Program-made: the position numbers and the translations under genes
Assembly: GCF_051014445.1 (NCBI RefSeq)
Contig: NC_135136.1
Coordinates: 24,570,001-24,634,000 of the forward strand
Direction of reading: 5' to 3'
DNA length: 64,000 nt
Source: Colletes latitarsis
Taxonomy: Eukaryota; Arthropoda; Insecta; Hymenoptera; Colletidae
Part shown: one piece after another, positions 36,001-51,300 of the stretch
How positions within the stretch are numbered: the first letter of the stretch is position 1
Layout: every line of letters begins with the position of its first letter
The notes under the pieces: model-generated
What the model was told of the DNA's origin: nothing
The model's database searches: none
Seen by the model: only the letters and a program-made list of their open reading frames with translations

Positions 36001-37346
36001 AGATTTCATTGGATGTAAGAGTAGATGTAATTGGACAGTTAAGTATTTTTTATTATACTGTTAAAGCAATGTGTTTTAAGGGGAGGAGGTTTAAACACCT
36101 CGCCTAACCTAACCTCGTCCGGATCTCGAGGGAAGGAACGCTGGGCAAATGGAAAATAATCGGTGCAAGTTGAATTTATTTTCGCTTAGTCGCCTTATAC
36201 GATTAAGCCGTTTATTTCTTAAATTTTACTCTTAATTACAATAGATAGAAGAAAATAATTTTCTAATTTGTTGATGGAGACTTCGTTAAAAAGTAATTAT
36301 TAACGTTTAAAGTTCCGTCGGTAAAATGCGCAAGATTTCGGGGGTATGTCTATTCCACTAAAAATGATTGTAATTGACCCCCGCAACCGCAAATAATTTT
36401 TCCAAAACGATTTGAATTGAATTTTTTTTTCCGTCGAACAACCGTTTTCACACCTTCTCGAATTTTTTTCTAGAAAGTGGGTAGGATTTCTGGGGTATGT
36501 CTGTTCACCAAAAATGATTCTAATTGACCCCCACAGCTAACAATATTTTTTTCAGAACGATTTGAAATATTTTAATTTCGTCGAAAAATTTCACACCTTC
36601 TCGAATTTTTTTCTAGAAAGTGGGTAGGATTTCGAGGGTATGTGTCATTACGCAATGACCAAAAATGATTGTAATTGACCCCCGCAACCGAAAATAATTT
36701 TTCCAAAACGATTTGAATTGAATTTTTTTTTCTCTGTCACCTAATTAGATTTTCGGTAAGGAATTTTTTTCTCGAAAATGCGTAGGATCTCGGGGGGTAT
36801 GTGTAATGACCAAAAATTATTGTAATTTACCCTCACAACCGAAAATAATTTTTTTAGAACGATTTGAAAAATTTTTTACCTCTTGTTTTATAGTTGTTCC
36901 TTCCGATCCATAGGCATAATTTATGAAAAATCTTTTAAATGTTTCATATAAATCTTGGCAAGAATTAAATTTTCTGTAAAAAAAAATTAAATAAATTTGT
37001 TCTCTGCCTTCTCTAGAAAAGAAAAAATTAAATGAGATGAAATCTTATACATTACATGCTTACTTAAATCGCATTGAAAACGAATACCACAAATGTTTCA
37101 GAATAATCTGCAAAATGGTCTCACTCGCAAAGGGTTAATTGAGAAATAAATGTTTGGTAATTGAAAACAGGTAAGCAGGTTATTAACCAGCTGTTTTTTT
37201 CGCTAAGACAAATTGAAAACTCGGTTCTAACAAGGAAAAGTTGGAATGGTACCCGGTTTTGGGTTAGGTTTTACTTTAAGATATGTATTATTAAAGTTAT
37301 TACAGGTACTATTTTCAGAAATAGAACTATATTCTATTCACCACTA

Positions 37347-37443
37347 ATCAGCGTGGCCGTGAGTGATAAGGTGTTTGCCTGCAAGTTCGAGCTTCTTCTT
37401 TTGCTCTGCAGATTCGAACCCTGGTAGAACAAATCTTTTTTTT
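37347..37443 (+). pseudogene. tRNA-like Pol III unit, copy in unit 5
   Basis: Same boxes and T8 run as the copy at 6683; no difference seen. Confidence 0.5.
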
Positions 37444-39524
37444 ATTTTTTCAATCATATTTTCGTACAATCGTACATAACATGTGACATTATATTTTTGT
37501 ATGCCCTTCGAATATTTCTTTTTTTTAAAGTTGAATTTAACCAAAATTACATTTATAACATAATATGTTATTTTCAATGTACGAAGTACATGAATCTGGA
37601 TGGTACTTTTCGTAAAAACAGTCAAAACATAAAAATTTCAAGCACCACGTGCATCTAACGAAAGTTCTGTTTTCACAGAAATTACAAAATTTTCTATTTA
37701 ATGATGATGATGGAATGGAATGACCGCTTCATTTACATTGATAAAATGTGAACCTTTTTTTGGATAGTCGTACCTCGTACTTTTTACCTTATACTTGAGG
37801 TAAAAAGGGGTATAACCGGGTAAAACAGTTTTATGACATTACCTGCTAACTCATGTTACTGTTCTGATGAAAATGAAACGCTATGTTTTGTATTCGACTA
37901 TGTCCTTTTAAAATTTTTAATCCAACCCATACTTTGTATTAAACTGGTAAACGGGATCACTTTTCTTTTGTGGTTTAAACGGTTTGATGGTGCACGTTAT
38001 TAATTCTGATGGATCGATACAATTATTTTTTTATGCAAAGTTAAGCCAAATCAAACATATAATACTATACGGTTTATACGGTTTTATTATACGGTTATCT
38101 AAAAACATATCGAGGAAAATCATTATTAATTAATTTCTGCAACTATTAATTCTACTACTAAGTTTTGTTTATGTTATAAAAATAAAAACTCTCCTTATTG
38201 AAAAATCCCACAGCGTGCACGATACTGGCAAAGAGTGGATTCTCATTTTAATTTATTAATTTTCAATCTTAAACTATTGATTTTGAAAAATCGTATTAAT
38301 AATATACATATGTTACGCTCACATATAAGAATAATAATAAGAAAAAAATTTCTTTTTTTTTCAATAATTAAAATATGATCAGGGGGTTTTAAAACCCATT
38401 TATTTTCGTAAAATAAATTTTACAAAATTTCTTTTTCAAACTACTTACGTACTTTGCTTATGTGCGCCTACATCGTCATGTGCGTCGGAAAGTAAAAATG
38501 CCTGGGCAGTCAGTCGAGAATCTCGACTCGAGATTCCAAATCGTATGCCGTTGACGGGAGGTCGGATTTCAGTTGTTAAGAGCGAGAAGGCAAATGTGAG
38601 CCTTTCTCTCTCGACTCTCACGAGGCGGTCCGAAATTACTTCGGGCAGCGTCAGTTTGCCTTTGTCGACTTTCCGAAACATTACGAGCTCACGTACGCGT
38701 GAGAGAGCACACTATGCCTTCGGTGCACTTCTGGCACCTCTGATTTCAGACACTTCCTCTAAACCAATCAAAAAACTTTTCGAACAAAAGTTACACAGAA
38801 ATGACAACACTTGACAAGAAATTAGCAAAACAGTTTTTATTCAACAAAAAATCAAGGTCGTTTCAATTTTTTTTTAACAAAAATATATAATTTTTGTCTA
38901 TCGATTTGTTTGTTGTATCTTTGTATTCTCTTTAAAAAAAAAGTGTAAGAGGTCTTAGGTCGAAAATTGACTGGAATTCTTTAGAAGCTATGATTTTTGT
39001 TCCGAATTCCCATTCACGCGACACACTGTCTCCGCTCCGCCGCCCCCGGAGGAGGATTAAACTTCATTAAATAAACGAAATACAGTTTGAAACCCTCCTA
39101 TAACACGGTAGATCGGTTCCTATAAAATGCCGTGTTGTCTGAAACCGTGTTATATGAGACCTAACCCAGAGCCAGTTCACTCGAAAAGGGAGGGGAGTTT
39201 ATGGTCCGAAAACTTATTAAAAACGAATATTTTTTTTTAATTCAATGACAGAATTTACCACACAGTATTTGTTTAAATAAGTAATATATTTAACATAACA
39301 GGAAATAATTAAATAAATATGAATGAGCGCAAGCAGGCTGTTGCAGCTCGTAATGCAAATCAAAACGTAACATACGAGAAACGTCGCGAGAAGGCGTCCC
39401 CAAGACGAAAGAAACAAAACCGTCAACGATGTGAATGACGCGCATCTCAACGACCTATTTTATATCAAACACATATAGATCGCTTTCTCACATTCTACAT
39501 AAGCAATTTAATTTTTCTATGTAT

Positions 39525-40723
39525 ACAGGGTGTTCGACCACCCCTGGGAAAAATTTTAATGGGAGATTCTAGAGGCCAAAATAAGACGAAAATCAAGAAT
39601 ATCAATTTGTTGATGGAGGCTTCGTTAAAAAGTTAAATTAAATTAAATTAAATTAAAAAATTTCAAATCGTTTTGGAAAAATTATTTTCGGTTGCGGGGG
39701 TCAATTACAATCATTTTTTATGAATACACATATCCCCGACAATCCTACCCTCCTTCGAGAAAAAAATTCGGGTAGGTGGTGAAATTTCTCGGCGAAAAAA
39801 AAAATTTTTGAAATCGTTCTAAAAAAATTATTTCCGATTGCAAGGGTCGATTATAATCATTTTTTATGAATAGATATACCCCGGAAATCCTACCCAGTTT
39901 GGAGAAAAAAATTCGAGAAGGTGTGAAATTTTTCAACAAAATTAAAAAATTTTTAATCGTCCTAAAAAAATTATTTCTGATTGCAGGGACCAATTATAAT
40001 AATTTTTGGTCGATAGACATACCCTCGAAATCGTAACCATTTTCGAGAAAAAAATTCCTTACCGAAAATACAATTTCAGACGAAAAATGCTTCCCGTAAA
40101 TTTTATGTTTGAATCTTTAAAACACCATAACTTCTGAACGGATTGGACGATTTTAATGTTAAAAAAGCCAAACGCCGCGTATTTTAGTGTAGAATATGTA
40201 ACAATTATAAAAATATTGGAAAGGTTGTTCCTTGGCCCCGTAATGTTAGAAAACCCCCATAAAAATGGTCCAATTTTCAACTTATATAGCCATAACTCCT
40301 ATAATAGTGAATATATTTCAATGAAACTTTTTTCTCAAGTAGAGCCCATAGGTACCTACAAAAAAGTATTAAACAACTTTTCTGTAGGACGTCAAGCGAA
40401 ATGATTAAAAATCAAAAACGAATTTTTAAGAAAAATCAACAGGGGATAGGTAGGTAGGTAGGTAGGTAGGTAGGTAGGTGCCTAAATTTTTCGGCGAAAT
40501 TGAAAAGTTTCAAATCGTTCTGGAAAAATTATTTTCGGTTGCGGAGGTAAATTATAATCATTTTCGGTGAATAGACATACTCCCGAAATCTTACCCACTT
40601 TCGAGAAAAAATTCAGTATTGGCGGAACTTTAAACGTTAATAACTTTTTAACGAAGCCACCATCAACAAATTGGTATTCTTGATTTTCGTCTTATTTTGG
40701 CCTCTAGAATGTATGTATGTATA
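39525..40723. mobile_element. 1.2-kb TIR element, copy in unit 6
   Basis: Carries C at 39961 and G at 40403; no private change seen. Confidence 0.75.
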
Positions 40724-43700
40724 ACAGAAAACAAAAAAACACAAAAAATATTATTTTAATTTAACGCAACCTTAATTTAATAAATTATAATTTCTAATAA
40801 TATATTTTTTCATGTAAAGCCACTATATTTCTTTCATTATTCTTTCGCGTCATTACTTTAAGGTAATTTAGGTTTTAAATATGTTAAGCAAAAATCATGT
40901 TATCCAGTGCTGTACAAAGGTTTTCGCAATTTTCTTATCGTGTTAGAGCGAAAGCGTGTTATAGGGGATATGATGCCGTGTTGCAGGGGACAAGCATCCC
41001 TGTATAGGGAAATTCTCTTTTACAAATGTCGACGGAATCCCGACGTAACACCTGTATTCACGAGTTGTTATTAATGAAGTTGAAGGTAGACGATCAACCA
41101 AGATTCACACGTAACCAGTCTTCCGAATTCAAGGACACTTCAATTTGGCGACAAGCATGGGATGCTGCTCACGAAATACACGAAACTTTCGTCGTGAGAG
41201 TAGCAGGTGAAATTTACTTACATAACCTAAATCGAGCACGTACTCTACCTCACTTACGGGCACGAACGTAAGGCGATTTATACAGTCGATATCGCCGATT
41301 TTTACAAAAGGTAAGTTTTAACATTTAAGTAAACAAAGCCTCTGTAAGTTTTATTTTCCATACTTCAAAAGTAAAAATAAATACATGAAAAAAGAAAAAA
41401 ACGTTCTTGACAAGTCCTATAAAATACTTGAGTTCAGTTTGTTCATAATTCATCGGTAAAAGAATCTAACTCTATGTTATCCGATACACAAGATATAAAG
41501 TCAGTTTCTCCTTTCATTATTAGATGCGTTGACTTTAATTTTATAAATTATGATGATAAGTATGATGATTTTACAGAAAGAGTTTATTTTTAATATTAAA
41601 GATTTCCTATATAAAGACAAGAAGGATATTTTTACCAATATCTATCTATCTATCTTAATATTCTTCCCACTTGGCCCACTTACTTTAACGAGTCTGAGTA
41701 AATCATCAGTACTATCTCTATTTTTATTAATAAAAATAATAGTTGGATAACATAGAACTTAATATTATTAGTCACACCACTAATAAAATGAATCTGCGAT
41801 TCCATATCCAAAGATATAGTATAAGCTAGAAAATTCAGATTATTCAAGTTACTTCTATCACTGGTCAAATTTTTTATGAAATTCATGCTCTTTAAAATAT
41901 AATTATAATCTACTGGGACTTTTAGTTAACTTATGTTTTAATAAATCAATAATCAAAGTATCTATAATTAATATTAAAATCAAATAAGAGTAGTCGAAAT
42001 AGTATTAATATTATCTTTTGTTAATACTATCAGTCTCTGATATTTAAATTTTATTAAATATTTTAAATCTGTTATCACCTTGTTCAAATAATTTATTACT
42101 AGCTTTGATAATATATTTTGGGATGGATGTTTTAAGAATGGAATAAAAGGAATTCAGTTGTGAATTTTTATGAGGAATAAAGGGATATTATTATACTATC
42201 AACATGTATATCGTTCTTTAACTTGCCCATTTAGATATTTATATACTTGTATAAATATAAACCCACACTAAAATCATGTAAATATCTAAATCATTTTTAA
42301 ATCTATGATTTGGAAAATTTTAGGGACTTGGAACTTAATTCATCTTTTATCTTACAGTTTTATCACACTTTAGAAGATAAAAATCATAATTAAACTTACA
42401 TATACATAAATAATAATTTAATTTATTTTGTATAAAAACAGTCCTCTTCGTGCCTTTATATTTTCATTTTCTATGACCAAAAATTCGAAATTCGTTTCAT
42501 TTTTACAAAAAAAGTGATTGGGATGTCCCAATCGGTAAGTATCATTTGTCGATTATCTTAAATATCTTATTATATTTTTTATATACTAAATTTTCAAACC
42601 TCTTTACCTTGATATCTTCTTTTTCATGTAATTTGAATACTTTTCTAAAGTAATCTTTTGTAAAATGTTCTGTTAATCTAAATTATCTAATAAATCTATA
42701 TCAGAATTAGTTAATTCTGTTATAAGATAAGTGAAATCAATGAAGACGAAGTTGCCAATATCAATTAAGTCAACTACTTTTGGTAATACATTTGGTTAAA
42801 CATTCTTTCTTATTTTTTATCTCTGAATTTCGAGATTACACAGATTAAAAAAATTTGTCTCTCTTTATTATTGTATCTATTTTTTCAGAGGGTAAATAGG
42901 TTCGTCATCCCCTTCTTCATTTGGCTTATCTTCATTTTCTTTCTTTCTTTCTTTCTTTCTTTATTTGAAATTTGAAAAGTCTATTATTAACTTTTATTAA
43001 CTTAACCCAGACCTAACCAGACCACAATTCATCTTTCATATATTACTTCTAAATTCTTTCTTATTAATACTTTTCTGTATTAAAAAGGTAAGTAGTCTTT
43101 CATGTGATGCTTATTCAACATTCTTACTACAGCTTGGTGTTGTTGTTGTTAATTGTTGTTTCTTTTTTTTACCAAGAATAAAGTTATTTAAGAAGTTTAT
43201 GCAGAAAATTTCACGTGAAAAATTTATTTTCTTAGAAAAGTACAACGTAGAACTATGATATGATATGTTGTTTGTTTATAAAATCATCAATAACTACGTA
43301 TAAATATGGAATTATATGGATTATATGGAAATATGGAATTATTCTATATTCTAACATTTAAACGACATTATACATACAATAATTGTATTAACCATATATC
43401 CAAGCTAACCAGTTTAGCCAGCATATGGACTTCTTTAACAGTTCTCCGTATTCCTTCAAATAGCATGTCATTAGTGTTGTACGCACTGCATCTCATATTA
43501 TACGCAATTAATGTGACTTTTATACATATTATGCAACTGTATTATATCAACAAAGGGTGTACAAACCCGTAAATAAATAAATAAATAAATAAATAAAGAA
43601 GTATTAAAAAAAGGGTAACGTGGAACTTGAAATGATTTTTTAGTTATTTTCTTTGGATATTAAAGTAGATTTCATTGGATGTAAGAGTAGATGTAATTGG

Positions 43701-45012
43701 ACAGTTAAGTATTTTTTATTATACTGTTAAAGCAATGTGTTTTAAGGGGAGGAGGTTTAAACACCTCGCCTAACCTAACCTCGTCCGGATCTCGAGGGAA
43801 GGAACGCTGGGCAAATGGAAAATAATCGGTGCAAGTTGAATTTATTTTCGCTTAGTCGCCTTATACGATTAAGCCGTTTATTTCTTAAATTTTACTCTTA
43901 ATTACAATAGATAGAAGAAAATAATTTTCTAATTTGTTGATGGAGACTTCGTTAAAAAGTAATTATTAACGTTTAAAGTTCCGTCGGTAAAATGCGCAAG
44001 ATTTCGGGGGTATGTCTATTCCACTAAAAATGATTGTAATTGACCCCCGCAACCGCAAATAATTTTTCCAAAACGATTTGAATTGAATTTTTTTTTCCGT
44101 CGAACAACCGTTTTCACACCTTCTCGAATTTTTTTCTAGAAAGTGGGTAGGATTTCTGGGGTATGTCTGTTCACCAAAAATGATTCTAATTGACCCCCAC
44201 AGCTAACAATATTTTTTTCAGAACGATTTGAAATATTTTAATTTCGTCGAAAAATTTCACACCTTCTCGAATTTTTTTCTAGAAAGTGGGTAGGATTTCG
44301 AGGGTATGTGTCATTACGCAATGACCAAAAATGATTGTAATTGACCCCCGCAACCGAAAATAATTTTTCCAAAACGATTTGAATTGAATTTTTTTTTCTC
44401 TGTCACCTAATTAGATTTTCGGTAAGGAATTTTTTTCTCGAAAATGCGTAGGATCTCGGGGGGTATGTGTAATGACCAAAAATTATTGTAATTTACCCTC
44501 ACAACCGAAAATAATTTTTTTAGAACGATTTGAAAAATTTTTTACCTCTTGTTTTATAGTTGTTCCTTCCGATCCATAGGCATAATTTATGAAAAATCTT
44601 TTAAATGTTTCATATAAATCTTGGCAAGAATTAAATTTTCTGTAAAAAAAAATTAAATAAATTTGTTCTCTGCCTTCTCTAGAAAAGAAAAAATTAAATG
44701 AGATGAAATCTTATACATTACATGCTTACTTAAATCGCATTGAAAACGAATACCACAAATGTTTCAGAATAATCTGCAAAATGGTCTCACTCGCAAAGGG
44801 TTAATTGAGAAATAAATGTTTGGTAATTGAAAACAGGTAAGCAGGTTATTAACCAGCTGTTTTTTTCGCTAAGACAAATTGAAAACTCGGTTCTAACAAG
44901 GAAAAGTTGGAATGGTACCCGGTTTTGGGTTAGGTTTTACTTTAAGATATGTATTATTAAAGTTATTACAGGTACTATTTTCAGAAATAGAACTATATTC
45001 TATTCACCACTA

Positions 45013-45109
45013 ATCAGCGTGGCCGTGAGTGATAAGGTGTTTGCCTGCAAGTTCGAGCTTCTTCTTTTGCTCTGCAGATTCGAACCCTGGTAGAACAAAT
45101 CTTTTTTTT
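45013..45109 (+). pseudogene. tRNA-like Pol III unit, copy in unit 6
   Basis: Same boxes and T8 run as the copy at 6683; no difference seen. Confidence 0.5.
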
Positions 45110-47190
45110 ATTTTTTCAATCATATTTTCGTACAATCGTACATAACATGTGACATTATATTTTTGTATGCCCTTCGAATATTTCTTTTTTTTAAAGTTGA
45201 ATTTAACCAAAATTACATTTATAACATAATATGTTATTTTCAATGTACGAAGTACATGAATCTGGATGGTACTTTTCGTAAAAACAGTCAAAACATAAAA
45301 ATTTCAAGCACCACGTGCATCTAACGAAAGTTCTGTTTTCACAGAAATTACAAAATTTTCTATTTAATGATGATGATGGAATGGAATGACCGCTTCATTT
45401 ACATTGATAAAATGTGAACCTTTTTTTGGATAGTCGTACCTCGTACTTTTTACCTTATACTTGAGGTAAAAAGGGGTATAACCGGGTAAAACAGTTTTAT
45501 GACATTACCTGCTAACTCATGTTACTGTTCTGATGAAAATGAAACGCTATGTTTTGTATTCGACTATGTCCTTTTAAAATTTTTAATCCAACCCATACTT
45601 TGTATTAAACTGGTAAACGGGATCACTTTTCTTTTGTGGTTTAAACGGTTTGATGGTGCACGTTATTAATTCTGATGGATCGATACAATTATTTTTTTAT
45701 GCAAAGTTAAGCCAAATCAAACATATAATACTATACGGTTTATACGGTTTTATTATACGGTTATCTAAAAACATATCGAGGAAAATCATTATTAATTAAT
45801 TTCTGCAACTATTAATTCTACTACTAAGTTTTGTTTATGTTATAAAAATAAAAACTCTCCTTATTGAAAAATCCCACAGCGTGCACGATACTGGCAAAGA
45901 GTGGATTCTCATTTTAATTTATTAATTTTCAATCTTAAACTATTGATTTTGAAAAATCGTATTAATAATATACATATGTTACGCTCACATATAAGAATAA
46001 TAATAAGAAAAAAATTTCTTTTTTTTTCAATAATTAAAATATGATCAGGGGGTTTTAAAACCCATTTATTTTCGTAAAATAAATTTTACAAAATTTCTTT
46101 TTCAAACTACTTACGTACTTTGCTTATGTGCGCCTACATCGTCATGTGCGTCGGAAAGTAAAAATGCCTGGGCAGTCAGTCGAGAATCTCGACTCGAGAT
46201 TCCAAATCGTATGCCGTTGACGGGAGGTCGGATTTCAGTTGTTAAGAGCGAGAAGGCAAATGTGAGCCTTTCTCTCTCGACTCTCACGAGGCGGTCCGAA
46301 ATTACTTCGGGCAGCGTCAGTTTGCCTTTGTCGACTTTCCGAAACATTACGAGCTCACGTACGCGTGAGAGAGCACACTATGCCTTCGGTGCACTTCTGG
46401 CACCTCTGATTTCAGACACTTCCTCTAAACCAATCAAAAAACTTTTCGAACAAAAGTTACACAGAAATGACAACACTTGACAAGAAATTAGCAAAACAGT
46501 TTTTATTCAACAAAAAATCAAGGTCGTTTCAATTTTTTTTTAACAAAAATATATAATTTTTGTCTATCGATTTGTTTGTTGTATCTTTGTATTCTCTTTA
46601 AAAAAAAAGTGTAAGAGGTCTTAGGTCGAAAATTGACTGGAATTCTTTAGAAGCTATGATTTTTGTTCCGAATTCCCATTCACGCGACACACTGTCTCCG
46701 CTCCGCCGCCCCCGGAGGAGGATTAAACTTCATTAAATAAACGAAATACAGTTTTAAACCCTCCTATAACACGGTAGATCGGTTCCTATAAAATGCCGTG
46801 TTGTCTGAAACCGTGTTATATGAGACCTAACCCAGAGCCAGTTCACTCGAAAAGGGAGGGGAGTTTATGGTCCGAAAACTTATTAAAAACGAATATTTTT
46901 TTTTAATTCAATGACAGAATTTACCACACAGTATTTGTTTAAATAAGTAATATATTTAACATAACAGGAAATAATTAAATAAATATGAATGAGCGCAAGC
47001 AGGCTGTTGCAGCTCGTAATGCAAATCAAAACGTAACATACGAGAAACGTCGCGAGAAGGCGTCCCCAAGACGAAAGAAACAAAACCGTCAACGATGTGA
47101 ATGACGCGCATCTCAACGACCTATTTTATATCAAACACATATAGATCGCTTTCTCACATTCTACATAAGCAATTTAATTTTTCTATGTAT

Positions 47191-48389
47191 ACAGGGTGTT
47201 CGACCACCCCTGGGAAAAATTTTAATGGGAGATTCTAGAGGCCAAAATAAGACGAAAATCAAGAATATCAATTTGTTGATGGAGGCTTCGTTAAAAAGTT
47301 AAATTAAATTAAATTAAATTAAAAAATTTCAAATCGTTTTGGAAAAATTATTTTCGGTTGCGGGGGTCAATTACAATCATTTTTTATGAATACACATATC
47401 CCCGACAATCCTACCCTCCTTCGAGAAAAAAATTCGGGTAGGTGGTGAAATTTCTCGGCGAAAAAAAAAATTTTTGAAATCGTTCTAAAAAAATTATTTC
47501 CGATTGCAAGGGTCGATTATAATCATTTTTTATGAATAGATATACCCCGGAAATCCTACCCAGTTTGGAGAAAAAAATTCGAGAAGGTGTGAAATTTTTC
47601 AACAAAATTAAAAAATTTTTAATCGTCCTAAAAAAATTATTTCTGATTGCAGGGACCAATTATAATAATTTTTGGTCGATAGACATACCCTCGAAATCGT
47701 AACCATTTTCGAGAAAAAAATTCCTTACCGAAAATACAATTTCAGACGAAAAATGCTTCCCGTAAATTTTATGTTTGAATCTTTAAAACACCATAACTTC
47801 TGAACGGATTGGACGATTTTAATGTTAAAAAAGCCAAACGCCGCGTATTTTAGTGTAGAATATGTAACAATTATAAAAATATTGGAAAGGTTGTTCCTTG
47901 GCCCCGTAATGTTAGAAAACCCCCATAAAAATGGTCCAATTTTCAACTTATATAGCCATAACTCCTATAATAGTGAATATATTTCAATGAAACTTTTTTC
48001 TCAAGTAGAGCCCATAGGTACCTACAAAAAAGTATTAAACAACTTTTCTGTAGGACGTCAAGCGAAATGATTAAAAATCAAAAACGAATTTTTAAGAAAA
48101 ATCAACAGGGGATAGGTAGGTAGGTAGGTAGGTAGGTAGGTAGGTGCCTAAATTTTTCGGCGAAATTGAAAAGTTTCAAATCGTTCTGGAAAAATTATTT
48201 TCGGTTGCGGAGGTAAATTATAATCATTTTCGGTGAATAGACATACTCCCGAAATCTTACCCACTTTCGAGAAAAAATTCAGTATTGGCGGAACTTTAAA
48301 CGTTAATAACTTTTTAACGAAGCCACCATCAACAAATTGGTATTCTTGATTTTCGTCTTATTTTGGCCTCTAGAATGTATGTATGTATA
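47191..48389. mobile_element. 1.2-kb TIR element, copy in unit 7
   Basis: Carries C at 47627 and G at 48069. Its alleles match unit 6, although the unit 7 flank carries T at 46755, as unit 1 does. Confidence 0.75.
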
Positions 48390-51300
48390 ACAGAAAACAA
48401 AAAAACACAAAAAATATTATTTTAATTTAACGCAACCTTAATTTAATAAATTATAATTTCTAATAATATATTTTTTCATGTAAAGCCACTATATTTCTTT
48501 CATTATTCTTTCGCGTCATTACTTTAAGGTAATTTAGGTTTTAAATATGTTAAGCAAAAATCATGTTATCCAGTGCTGTACAAAGGTTTTCGCAATTTTC
48601 TTATCGTGTTAGAGCGAAAGCGTGTTATAGGGGATATGATGCCGTGTTGCAGGGGACAAGCATCCCTGTATAGGGAAATTCTCTTTTACAAATGTCGACG
48701 GAATCCCGACGTAACACCTGTATTCACGAGTTGTTATTAATGAAGTTGAAGGTAGACGATCAACCAAGATTCACACGTAACCAGTCTTCCGAATTCAAGG
48801 ACACTTCAATTTGGCGACAAGCATGGGATGCTGCTCACGAAATACACGAAACTTTCGTCGTGAGAGTAGCAGGTGAAATTTACTTACATAACCTAAATCG
48901 AGCACGTACTCTACCTCACTTACGGGCACGAACGTAAGGCGATTTATACAGTCGATATCGCCGATTTTTACAAAAGGTAAGTTTTAACATTTAAGTAAAC
49001 AAAGCCTCTGTAAGTTTTATTTTCCATACTTCAAAAGTAAAAATAAATACATGAAAAAAGAAAAAAACGTTCTTGACAAGTCCTATAAAATACTTGAGTT
49101 CAGTTTGTTCATAATTCATCGGTAAAAGAATCTAACTCTATGTTATCCGATACACAAGATATAAAGTCAGTTTCTCCTTTCATTATTAGATGCGTTGACT
49201 TTAATTTTATAAATTATGATGATAAGTATGATGATTTTACAGAAAGAGTTTATTTTTAATATTAAAGATTTCCTATATAAAGACAAGAAGGATATTTTTA
49301 CCAATATCTATCTATCTATCTTAATATTCTTCCCACTTGGCCCACTTACTTTAACGAGTCTGAGTAAATCATCAGTACTATCTCTATTTTTATTAATAAA
49401 AATAATAGTTGGATAACATAGAACTTAATATTATTAGTCACACCACTAATAAAATGAATCTGCGATTCCATATCCAAAGATATAGTATAAGCTAGAAAAT
49501 TCAGATTATTCAAGTTACTTCTATCACTGGTCAAATTTTTTATGAAATTCATGCTCTTTAAAATATAATTATAATCTACTGGGACTTTTAGTTAACTTAT
49601 GTTTTAATAAATCAATAATCAAAGTATCTATAATTAATATTAAAATCAAATAAGAGTAGTCGAAATAGTATTAATATTATCTTTTGTTAATACTATCAGT
49701 CTCTGATATTTAAATTTTATTAAATATTTTAAATCTGTTATCACCTTGTTCAAATAATTTATTACTAGCTTTGATAATATATTTTGGGATGGATGTTTTA
49801 AGAATGGAATAAAAGGAATTCAGTTGTGAATTTTTATGAGGAATAAAGGGATATTATTATACTATCAACATGTATATCGTTCTTTAACTTGCCCATTTAG
49901 ATATTTATATACTTGTATAAATATAAACCCACACTAAAATCATGTAAATATCTAAATCATTTTTAAATCTATGATTTGGAAAATTTTAGGGACTTGGAAC
50001 TTAATTCATCTTTTATCTTACAGTTTTATCACACTTTAGAAGATAAAAATCATAATTAAACTTACATATACATAAATAATAATTTAATTTATTTTGTATA
50101 AAAACAGTCCTCTTCGTGCCTTTATATTTTCATTTTCTATGACCAAAAATTCGAAATTCGTTTCATTTTTACAAAAAAAGTGATTGGGATGTCCCAATCG
50201 GTAAGTATCATTTGTCGATTATCTTAAATATCTTATTATATTTTTTATATACTAAATTTTCAAACCTCTTTACCTTGATATCTTCTTTTTCATGTAATTT
50301 GAATACTTTTCTAAAGTAATCTTTTGTAAAATGTTCTGTTAATCTAAATTATCTAATAAATCTATATCAGAATTAGTTAATTCTGTTATAAGATAAGTGA
50401 AATCAATGAAGACGAAGTTGCCAATATCAATTAAGTCAACTACTTTTGGTAATACATTTGGTTAAACATTCTTTCTTATTTTTTATCTCTGAATTTCGAG
50501 ATTACACAGATTAAAAAAATTTGTCTCTCTTTATTATTGTATCTATTTTTTCAGAGGGTAAATAGGTTCGTCATCCCCTTCTTCATTTGGCTTATCTTCA
50601 TTTTCTTTCTTTCTTTCTTTCTTTCTTTATTTGAAATTTGAAAAGTCTATTATTAACTTTTATTAACTTAACCCAGACCTAACCAGACCACAATTCATCT
50701 TTCATATATTACTTCTAAATTCTTTCTTATTAATACTTTTCTGTATTAAAAAGGTAAGTAGTCTTTCATGTGATGCTTATTCAACATTCTTACTACAGCT
50801 TGGTGTTGTTGTTGTTAATTGTTGTTTCTTTTTTTTACCAAGAATAAAGTTATTTAAGAAGTTTATGCAGAAAATTTCACGTGAAAAATTTATTTTCTTA
50901 GAAAAGTACAACGTAGAACTATGATATGATATGTTGTTTGTTTATAAAATCATCAATAACTACGTATAAATATGGAATTATATGGATTATATGGAAATAT
51001 GGAATTATTCTATATTCTAACATTTAAACGACATTATACATACAATAATTGTATTAACCATATATCCAAGCTAACCAGTTTAGCCAGCATATGGACTTCT
51101 TTAACAGTTCTCCGTATTCCTTCAAATAGCATGTCATTAGTGTTGTACGCACTGCATCTCATATTATACGCAATTAATGTGACTTTTATACATATTATGC
51201 AACTGTATTATATCAACAAAGGGTGTACAAACCCGTAAATAAATAAATAAATAAATAAATAAAGAAGTATTAAAAAAAGGGTAACGTGGAACTTGAAATG

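Larger units (their letters stand above)
30665..38330. repeat. Array unit 5 (7,666 bp)
   Basis: Alleles: G at 32253 (unit 1589), private G at 32275 (unit 1611), T at unit 1631, G at 32737 (unit 2073), T at 34765 (unit 4101). Landmarks: 1.2-kb element 31859-33057, 81-codon ORF 33360-33605, inverted relative 36265-36889, tRNA-like unit 37347-37443. Confidence 0.95.
38331..45996. repeat. Array unit 6 (7,666 bp)
   Basis: Alleles: A at unit 1589, C at 39961 (unit 1631), G at 40403 (unit 2073), T at 42431 (unit 4101). Landmarks: 1.2-kb element 39525-40723, 81-codon ORF 41026-41271, inverted relative 43931-44555, tRNA-like unit 45013-45109. Confidence 0.95.
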